DNA from: Candidatus Manganitrophaceae bacterium
GTDB taxonomy: Bacteria; Nitrospirota; Nitrospiria; SBBL01; Manganitrophaceae
Assembly: GCA_004297235.1 (NCBI GenBank)
Contig: SCUR01000134.1
Location: forward strand, 1 to 12,023
Direction of reading: 5' to 3'
Length of the DNA: 12,023 nt
In this document: positions 8,701 to 12,023 of the stretch, one piece after another
Layout of the letters: each line of letters opens with the position of its first letter
Position numbering within the stretch: position 1 is the stretch's first letter
Notes under the pieces: model-generated
Databases searched by the model: none
What the model was told of the DNA's origin: nothing
The model's input: the letters and a program-made list of their open reading frames with translations, nothing else
Position numbers and translations under genes: made by a program

Positions 8701-11700
8701 AGGAATCGTCTCGGATGATTCGGGCGCAATAAAGGAATACCGCCTCTTTTACGGTTTCGGCGAAAACCCGGCGACTTGGTTTCCGGCCATGACCCGAAAA
8801 GGGAAGGATAAAACTCAAATCTCGGGGAGTGGACAAATCCAGGGTCAACTCGGACTCTGGGACATCACCGACTTAAGAGGAACCGTCTCCCTCAAATTGG
8901 AAACGGTCGATGTGGCGGGCAATCTCAGCTGCCACATCATCGTTGTTCATATCGATCGATCGATCGAAATAAGCGAGACGACTGCAGATAAAAGGCTCTT
9001 CTCTCCGAACGGCGACGGCGTTGTTGATGACGTGAAGGTCGATTATGTCATTGATGAAGAGGCCACGGTCGACGTAAAGGTGTTCAGGTTGATTCCGGCG
9101 GGAGGTTCTTACATTCCAGATCCGGCGTCGGTGAAAACCGTTTTATCCGGAATAAGGCATCTGCCGGGGTTAGGGGGCACGATTTGGGATGGTCGGGATG
9201 ACTCGGGCACGGTTGTTCCCGATGGAAGATATCGCATTTCGGTCTTTGCGAAGGATCTCTGCGGAAACGTCGCGGAGAAATCGGTCGATGTGGAGGTGGA
9301 TCATACTCCGCCCACGGCATCCATTACCTATCCTAGGCCGTCCGATCCGCTCGGAAATATCGTCGAGACGAGAGGGACGAGCGAGGACCTCCATTTCAAG
9401 AGCTATACCTTGGAGGCGGGTTCGGGAGAGCTCCCCGCCACATGGGCTTCGGTTGCCTCCGGAACCAATCCGGTACGGGAAAGCCTGATCGGACAGTGGA
9501 ATACGTTCGGATTGGACGGAAGATGGACGCTCCGGTTGACGGCGACCGACACCGTCGGCAACCGGAATGTATCGTCGGTCACGATCGACCTGGGAGCCAG
9601 GAAGACGCTGATTAAAGATGCGGGCGTGACCCCCCAGCTCTTCTCGCCGAACAACGACGGGAAGCGTGACACGGCGACGATTCGTTATGAGCTGACCGAC
9701 GCCGCCTCGGTGGCAATCGAGATCACCGACGCAAACGGTTTGATCAAAAAGCATCTCTCGGAAACCGCCTCCTCGTCGGGAACCTACGATATTATCTGGG
9801 ATGGCAAAGATGACGGGGGAGCCGTTATTCCGGACGGCGCTTACAGCCTCCGAATTACTGCGGCCCTTTCCGCCAATCCGGCCTTCACGCAGTCTGAAAC
9901 CGTTTCGGCCTCTATAGACGCAACCCCTCCCATGATTACCCTGGGACAGCCTTTGAACGAAACCTATTTCAGGACCGACGTCACCGTGAATGGGACGATC
10001 AGTGACTCCAACCTTTCGGAATACACAATCTCATACAGTGGGGATACCTCCGGACTTCTAGATCAGGCCAATCAAAGCCGGGTCGAGTATATCTTCGGGG
10101 ACCTCCAAGATCTGGCGGAGGGAACCTATACGCTTCGTGCCGTAGCGAAGGACCAGGCCGAGAATGTGACAGAGAAAAACGTCCTCTTCACGATTGATCG
10201 CACTCCCCCAAAGGCGACGCTCGATACACCCAAAGAGGGAGCGTACTACGGCTTCGAGAAAAATCTCATTAACATCACCGGGGCGATCATTGAAAGAAAC
10301 CTAGAGATCTACCGTCTGCGTTACGGTCTCGGGGAGAATCCGATCCAATGGACCGATCTGGGGACCAGTGCCGCGCTCCCGACGCAGCCCCAGCTCTTTG
10401 CCTGGAATGTCGGGGCGGACCCGAGGATTCCCGACGGCTTGTACACCCTCTCCCTCTACGTGAAGGATAAAGCCGGCTTCGAAGCGGAAACGAAAGTGAA
10501 GGTCACGATCGACAATACGCCGCCCCAGGCGGTAATCACCCTTCCTCAAGAGGGGGGTTATATCAAACAGACCGCCGAGATCAGAGGGTCGGCCTTCGAT
10601 CAAAATCTCGATACATACACGGTTGAATTCTCCGAAGGGGCGTGCAGCGGCGCCTTCAAGTGGGCCCTAATCAAGACAGCGAAGAGTTCTGTGAACGACG
10701 GCCTGTTGGCAGCCTGGTCGGCGCTTCCATTGGGCGGAGAATACTGCCTGCGACTCACCGTGGCCGACAAAGTTGGACAGAAGGCGGAAACGACGGTTCA
10801 GATCAAAGTCGATACGACCCCCCCTTCGGCTCCGACACTCTCCGCGAAGGTGGAGGATAAAACGAATGCCGACCTGACCTGGAGTGCGAACAGCGAGCCC
10901 GATCTTGCAGGATACAATCTTTATCGGGGAACCCAAAAGGTCAACACCACTCTTGTAACAACATTGGCTTATTTGGATCTGAATCTGCCGGAAGGGGAGC
11001 ATCCCTACACCGTCAAGGCAGTCGATCTCGCCGGTTGGGAGAGTACCCCGTCGAACGAGATCAAAATCAAGGTCGACCTCACCGGACCGACCGTCAAGAT
11101 ACGCTCGCCGCAGGAGGGGGCCAAGGTCAGCGGTCAAGTTGATATCAAGGGAACCGCCTATAGCCAGGAGGATTTCAAGCAGTATCGGATCTTCGTCGGT
11201 CAGGGGGCCAACCCCTCGGCCTGGAATCTGATCCGGACCTCTCCGCTTCCCATTCCGTTTGGCCCCCTGGCCGCATGGGAGACCTTTGCCCTCTCGGAGG
11301 GGGTTTATTCGATCCGGCTCGAAGGAGAGGACCTCATTGGAAATATCAGCACCTATCAAATCACCGTCACGGTAGACAATACGCCGCCGAACGCGCCTCT
11401 TCTTCTTTCCGCCACCCCCAATGGCTCGGATGTTCACCTCGCCTGGCAGTCGAATACCGATGGGGACTTGGCTGGCTATCTTCTCTACCGGAACGACCAG
11501 CTCGCCAACGCGACAGGGGTTGTCGTCGGGGATCTGACGCCTTATCTCCTCTCCGGAACGTCCTATCTTAATCATGCCGTGCCGGACGGGACATTTAGGT
11601 ACTCTCTTTTGGCGATCGATCAGGCGGGGAACATCAGCGATGCGTCCAACTCCCTCGAAGTCCGCTTGGATACGCATCCGCCCCACCTGACGCTAATCGC

Positions 11701-12023
11701 GCCCTTGGACCAATCGAAGTTCCAGGAAACGCTGTTTGTTAGGGGCGAGACCGCCGATTTGGATATCGCTTCGGTTCAGTTCCAATATAAGCCGGCGCAA
11801 GATACGGTCTGGATCGACCTCGGGACACCAATCACGCAAGCTCCTTATGCGGCCTATCTTGACCCGGCTGCGCTTGGCCTCATTCATGGCGATTATCATT
11901 TGAGAGGAGTTGCATTAGACCAAGCCGGTAAGATCGACTTATCGCCGACCTCCATCGCCGTGACCTATACGGATTTGACTCCTCCTCAAGCGCCGGGAAG
12001 CCTTTCGGTCCTCACCAACGGCA
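2786..12023 (+). CDS. Giant exported multidomain protein: terpenoid-cyclase-like toroid, CARDB, FlgD-like, beta-propeller, Ig/FN3 array (3' end outside window)
   Basis: I read every codon from ATG 2786 to the window end and found no stop: 3,079 complete codons, still open. Residues 1-30 are a Sec signal peptide (Lys2, Arg4-6, hydrophobic core, cleavage after Ala-Phe-Ala30). Domains: QxxDGxW helical repeats (37-290); four CARDB domains (295-745); FlgD-like Ig (752-836); PD40/WD40-like propeller (850-1310); Ig-like (1313-1405); FlgD-like (1413-1492); unassigned (1493-1952); Ig-like (1953-2062); FlgD-like (2066-2168); Ig-like (2172-2270); FlgD-like (2280-2371); then Ig-like and FN3 domains to the end, separated by VxIDxTPP linkers. 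CARDB is a cell-adhesion-related fold and the others are display or binding folds, so a surface fibre, adhesin or matrix protein is the best inference. No active site was found. The C-terminus, which would show the anchoring or secretion signal, is missing. G+C is clearly higher than in the HEAT gene. Function and export route past the inner membrane are unknown. Confidence 0.92.
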   Translation, partial: MKLRRRSASLVVKVSLTSLLLLCIATFAFAQNTAVINGSSWLKTHQNPDGSWGDLSRLRDTTTVLDTYKFLGESGAFYQNAVGWTGGVSIESNDYIARRVVSLFGTGADVVPQIQRLISYQNPDGGWGYLQGYGSDPYDTATVLNALRGVGFQDSSAILKSVSYLLSKQNADGSWSFLADAPGDVATTAPVLVALRNHAEPTTAATAIENGTAWLKTKQNLDGGFGSSPSSVSNTVIALMALAETGRLQVGLVDSAVNYLSTTQNPDGSWNQDPYETAVAVRTFAGLKPNLAVALFDLEAPARVKSGEVPTIKITVRNLGFKTANNIPVQFLIESPSHEITQLGSTQIIASLAVGSSATVQVDFDTREKQGSYAIIAKADPDNSIAELTEVDNQTAKQVSIAPVPDLVMTDANITVVPNSARIGEDVAITATVSNQGIAPAVNVNVAYYYDVISSANLIGTSVIPLLDPGQTDSRQVIWKANKVGPNIPLYVVVDPQIKIEELTRSNNQGSKQIEIASVTEPNLTVSYQDISFTPTVAAQGGSVEISSLIKNEGFSTANSVEVQFYSGLPGEGGILLGSQTIPSIAPAASATSLFHWADIPESGERMVYVKVDPSNNIQEFDEGDNEAFTALRILTLPDLSLSNNSISFTPPAPKEGDLVSIQVTVQNSGEQSASAVPVRAYEGSTLIGSEVIASIPGHSQGSASFQYNTASKTGSHLITVAVDPDNSIPEQSKQNNRAARTFGVQNANLWLTEAAISPNGDGVKESTQFFFRLAASQTVKVVISNEKGKAVRTFSGSDLENITAGNITWDGLDDQGRVVGDGVHQIEIQDANGRSVGGLPVVVDTNRSPLIKALGTPYLLNQNITCGSLGFSNTIWKWFPDESGFLVNISFPDRSIPEYPTGLYSVSTDGVDIQRLIPMEWSQGTDPTYDYYILDNDLSPDGEKVAFILGKEDRIRFRGVSSQLWVVDRDGTNLTLIDSYDLPRRDVIRELKWSPDSRSIAYTLFNGELWGIKADGTGKTKIDEGGSFDELNWTPDSQKLVYSFFPDIFSVERITRSDLSGNKQLLIETEGFINFLTIINQAQVLVGEYDPETEADRVWLIDENGEKKRFDTYEVSVAPNRQAFAFVTGTQTEGTIQISNLQGNVSSIKVLRSTEPFSVLSVGDLLWSPDSARIAFTYQSVCSGEGLCPTFELSPLRLVLIDIKTREQVSFEPRFDSNDFTDNTFSLVRWLSDGSIFGKTYGNYYLIDSGTGEVFPVIPSGGGTFDERASGGRERPLSPHERYLIYFRNVDPLSSCDQRAYSDVWAISSLLNLTADLRAVKGGSAVVLSGVAADLNFESYQLEYADIKQPNIWNLIAPPSDTPVSNGVMTTWVPPHEGTFYVRLSVSDRAGNVATSRKRISWGLSASITNLYKTLDLFSPNGDGVKDTVELHYKVLEPVHLNATVLDENDRPVKTFARNYTAPTDDFIAWDGRDESGHLVPEGKYSFKVFDYQFFMEIDVTSPEVGVKWGAPKMAKVDCADPRGLNPPFFRQILAHSLDAHLRQWRIEVFDPRSSNAEWEWVTTGNHPLGLKDPGTGDISEAGVGRCRYMEEVTGKQYRIIAEDLAGNHSAAIFTSPELIIIDIFDITSVKDSSNHVLTLRVGESVIRPVDRVTLQYTRTSDWLNDIRAGNWLDGSVIHNESNRISEYFSFDWNHLAITVLPVAVRLKVIDDAGAEFYTGWIALHGDGDGIALTKIDPPSQEDLNHYRFQGAHSIRGQGGVLQLQIAPAKTSNWKTVNTQSLPAPGLFEVKIDKSLLEPCKLYEARFVVILPGGTVRESNDEEFAAPCLLLSSVSIDSLLCNTASGKVKISAVPILVGYELQELIVHVQSPNGSTIDLLRVAQPILGREYSTVFDNTSLPTGSQQLVGSLKYKKVDPVTGAVSLSELTAVETLLIDRTLPTGRMTYPVHTQKLCPTTISSPEGDWLAVPIEGIVSDDSGAIKEYRLFYGFGENPATWFPAMTRKGKDKTQISGSGQIQGQLGLWDITDLRGTVSLKLETVDVAGNLSCHIIVVHIDRSIEISETTADKRLFSPNGDGVVDDVKVDYVIDEEATVDVKVFRLIPAGGSYIPDPASVKTVLSGIRHLPGLGGTIWDGRDDSGTVVPDGRYRISVFAKDLCGNVAEKSVDVEVDHTPPTASITYPRPSDPLGNIVETRGTSEDLHFKSYTLEAGSGELPATWASVASGTNPVRESLIGQWNTFGLDGRWTLRLTATDTVGNRNVSSVTIDLGARKTLIKDAGVTPQLFSPNNDGKRDTATIRYELTDAASVAIEITDANGLIKKHLSETASSSGTYDIIWDGKDDGGAVIPDGAYSLRITAALSANPAFTQSETVSASIDATPPMITLGQPLNETYFRTDVTVNGTISDSNLSEYTISYSGDTSGLLDQANQSRVEYIFGDLQDLAEGTYTLRAVAKDQAENVTEKNVLFTIDRTPPKATLDTPKEGAYYGFEKNLINITGAIIERNLEIYRLRYGLGENPIQWTDLGTSAALPTQPQLFAWNVGADPRIPDGLYTLSLYVKDKAGFEAETKVKVTIDNTPPQAVITLPQEGGYIKQTAEIRGSAFDQNLDTYTVEFSEGACSGAFKWALIKTAKSSVNDGLLAAWSALPLGGEYCLRLTVADKVGQKAETTVQIKVDTTPPSAPTLSAKVEDKTNADLTWSANSEPDLAGYNLYRGTQKVNTTLVTTLAYLDLNLPEGEHPYTVKAVDLAGWESTPSNEIKIKVDLTGPTVKIRSPQEGAKVSGQVDIKGTAYSQEDFKQYRIFVGQGANPSAWNLIRTSPLPIPFGPLAAWETFALSEGVYSIRLEGEDLIGNISTYQITVTVDNTPPNAPLLLSATPNGSDVHLAWQSNTDGDLAGYLLYRNDQLANATGVVVGDLTPYLLSGTSYLNHAVPDGTFRYSLLAIDQAGNISDASNSLEVRLDTHPPHLTLIAPLDQSKFQETLFVRGETADLDIASVQFQYKPAQDTVWIDLGTPITQAPYAAYLDPAALGLIHGDYHLRGVALDQAGKIDLSPTSIAVTYTDLTPPQAPGSLSVLTNG
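2894..3655 (+). repeat. Five QxxDGxW repeats, alpha/alpha-toroid of the terpenoid cyclase / prenyltransferase type
   Basis: The motifs are QNPDGSW (46-52), QNPDGGW (121-127), QNADGSW (169-175), QNLDGGF (219-225) and QNPDGSW (264-270). Each follows an amphipathic helix (such as WLKTHQ or YLLSKQ) and precedes a second helix rich in Ala, Leu and Val, as in squalene-hopene cyclase QW repeats. Spacing is 75, 48, 50 and 45 residues, so the first interval may hide a degenerate repeat. The DXDD acid motif of the cyclases and the thioester motif of alpha-2-macroglobulin-like toroids are both absent; I infer a binding or structural role. Confidence 0.82.
3668..5020 (+). repeat. Four tandem CARDB domains
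   Basis: Approximate residues are 295-401, 405-517, 522-636 and 638-745. Each has the CARDB plan: a PDL-type opening (PDLVM, EPNLTV, PDLSL; the first is divergent, LFDLEAP), a xVxNxG core strand (TVRNLG, TVSNQG, LIKNEG, TVQNSG), a central Pro/Gly turn, and a closing DPxxxIxExxxxxN motif (DPDNSIAELTEVDN, DPQIKIEELTRSNN, DPSNNIQEFDEGDN, DPDNSIPEQSKQNN). CARDB is an extracellular Ig-like fold linked to adhesion. Spacing is about 110 residues with clear divergence between copies, so the duplication is old. Confidence 0.85.
5039..5293 (+). other. FlgD-like Ig domain 1
   Basis: It opens with SPNGDGVKES (758-767), has a VKVVISNEKGKAVRTF strand pair and closes with WDGLDDQGRVVGDGVHQIEI. This is the FlgD Ig-like pattern (xYDxxGxxVrxF ... 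WDGxDxxGxxVxxGxY). It is the most divergent of the four copies at the opening, since the others read FSPNGDGxxD or FSPNNDGxxD. Confidence 0.75.
5333..6715 (+). repeat. PD40/TolB-like beta-propeller
   Basis: Blade motifs in order are LSPDGEKVAF (939), WSPDSRSIAY (994), WTPDSQKLVY (1034), a weak VAPNRQAFAF (1118), WSPDSARIAF (1168), a weak WLSDGSIFG (1231) and LSPHERYLIYF (1278). Strands such as LWVVDRDGTN, LWGIKADGTG and VWLIDENG sit between them, as in TolB and WD40-like PD40 repeats. This suggests a six- or seven-bladed propeller, a protein or ligand binding platform. It lies between two FlgD-like modules. Confidence 0.75.
6722..7000 (+). other. Ig-like domain with YxLEY...PxxW signature (first copy)
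   Basis: Residues 1313-1405. The core reads VVLSGVAADLNFESYQLEYA, then PNIWNLI and a closing FYVRLSVSDRAGN. It is the same family as the modules at about 8.7, 9.4, 10.3 and 11.2 kb, whose signature is Y-x-hydrophobic-x-Y-G-x-G-x-N-P-x-x-W. It lacks the YGxG core present in the best copies. Confidence 0.6.
7022..7261 (+). other. FlgD-like Ig domain 2
   Basis: FSPNGDGVKD (1419-1428), a central LDENDRPVKTF hairpin and AWDGRDESGHLVPEGKYSF (1470-1488). A full match to the pattern of copies 3 and 4. Confidence 0.8.
7262..8641 (+). other. Region of the giant protein with no recognised domain
   Basis: Residues 1493-1952. The frame is fully open. The composition suggests beta-strands (runs such as LIIIDIFDI, VAVRLKVIDDAG, LYEARFVVILPGG) with DLAGN- and DDAG-type turns, so divergent Ig-like folds are likely. 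It contains six of the protein's fourteen mature cysteines or close neighbours of them (1520, 1588, 1801, 1829, 1842). I assign no family. Confidence 0.55.
8642..8971 (+). other. Ig-like domain with YGxGxNPxxW signature
   Basis: Residues 1953-2062. The core is EYRLFYGFGENPATW (1984-1998) and it ends in LKLETVDVAGNLSC. It closely matches the copy at 10312 (YRLRYGLGENPIQW), from which it is separated by about 520 residues. Confidence 0.65.
8981..9289 (+). other. FlgD-like Ig domain 3
   Basis: FSPNGDGVVDD (2072-2082) and IWDGRDDSGTVVPDGRYRI (from 2133). It has an insertion of roughly 20 residues in the middle, compared with copies 2 and 4, around IPAGGSYIPDPAS. Confidence 0.8.
9299..9595 (+). 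other. Ig-like domain between FlgD-like domains 3 and 4
   Basis: Residues 2172-2270. It starts with TPPTASITYP, contains SYTLEAGSGELPATW (2206-2220) and ends with LRLTATDTVGN. It belongs to the YGxGxNPxxW family with a degenerate core. Confidence 0.6.
9623..9898 (+). other. FlgD-like Ig domain 4
   Basis: FSPNNDGKRD (2286-2295) and IWDGKDDGGAVIPDGAYSL (from 2337). A well-kept copy, with Asn in place of the Gly of SPNGDG. Confidence 0.8.
9917..12023 (+). repeat. Ig-like and FN3 domain array running past the window end
   Basis: Domains of about 95-105 residues are divided by VxIDxTPP linkers (DATPP, DRTPP, DNTPP, DTTPP, DNTPP, DTHPP). First come three Ig-like units: EYTISYSGD (about 2412), YRLRYGLGENPIQW (2509-2522) and TYTVEFSEG (about 2611). 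An FN3 follows (2679-2766; SEPDLAGYNLYRG), then Ig-like (YRIFVGQGANPSAW, 2800-2813), FN3 (2867-2961; TDGDLAGYLLYRN), Ig-like (VQFQYKPAQDTVW) and the beginning of a third FN3 (TPPQAPGSL, from about 3065). Typical of spacer stalks in surface proteins. Confidence 0.78.

Noticed and set aside
8951..8967. Tetranucleotide run (ATCG)x4 in the giant gene, possible slippage site
   Set aside because: Only four units and in-frame within a continuous domain; too short to argue for phase variation.
7022..9898. SPNGDG motifs as type IX secretion sorting domains (CHU_C type)
   Set aside because: Sorting domains are single and C-terminal. Here the motif occurs four times internally and is followed by FlgD-type WDG motifs.
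10667..11686. Minus-strand open frame of 339 codons
   Set aside because: It lies wholly inside the giant gene, whose domains (FN3, Ig-like, TPP linkers) are clear on the + strand. The antisense translation is Arg/Gly/Ile-rich with no recognisable motif; G+C-rich codons leave antisense frames open.
1..12023. CRISPR array, tRNA or rRNA genes, insertion sequence
   Set aside because: The window is almost entirely protein-coding; no direct repeat-spacer pattern, no cloverleaf or rRNA signature, no transposase motif.

Overview
The window holds three genes, all on the + strand and closely spaced, and no RNA gene, mobile element or CRISPR array that I can see. Order: (1) the 3' end of a large extracellular-type protein (to 1862); (2) a small exported HEAT-repeat protein (1872-2690), 9 bases behind it; (3) after a 95-base gap, the 5' end of a giant exported protein that starts at 2786 and is still open at the last base. 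This third frame has at least 3,079 codons without a stop and covers 77% of the window. Its remaining length lies outside the window.

The organism is a bacterium, most likely diderm and free-living. Both proteins whose N-terminus is visible have Sec-type signal peptides, and the domains (CARDB, FlgD-like Ig, FN3, PD40/TolB-type propeller, terpenoid-cyclase-like toroid) are typical of the very large secreted proteins of environmental groups such as Nitrospirota, NC10, Desulfobacterota and related candidate phyla. I cannot place it to species. Base composition is uneven: 60-base samples contain 35 G+C at 181-240 and at 11281-11340, but only 19-23 in the 3' half of gene 1 (1381, 1681) and 20-21 in the HEAT gene (2101, 2161).

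Region by region: 1-440 is a conserved segment that I associate with giant transglutaminase/Rhs-type proteins. 440-1090 is beta-rich and Ig-like. 1090-1862 is a C-terminal module with recognisable motifs but no name I can give. The giant gene then encodes, in order: signal peptide; five QxxDGxW helical repeats; four CARDB domains; a FlgD-like domain; a six- or seven-bladed beta-propeller; an Ig-like domain; a second FlgD-like domain; about 460 residues I cannot assign; another Ig-like domain; third and fourth FlgD-like domains; then a run of Ig-like and FN3 domains, alternating near the window end with a period of about 190 residues.

How they may work together (inference): two very large extracellular proteins and one small exported alpha-solenoid protein are probably co-transcribed and act outside the inner membrane, as a surface fibre, adhesin or matrix assembly with the HEAT protein as partner or chaperone. 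An effector/immunity-like relation between gene 1 and the HEAT gene is possible but unproven. No catalytic site could be identified in any of the three.
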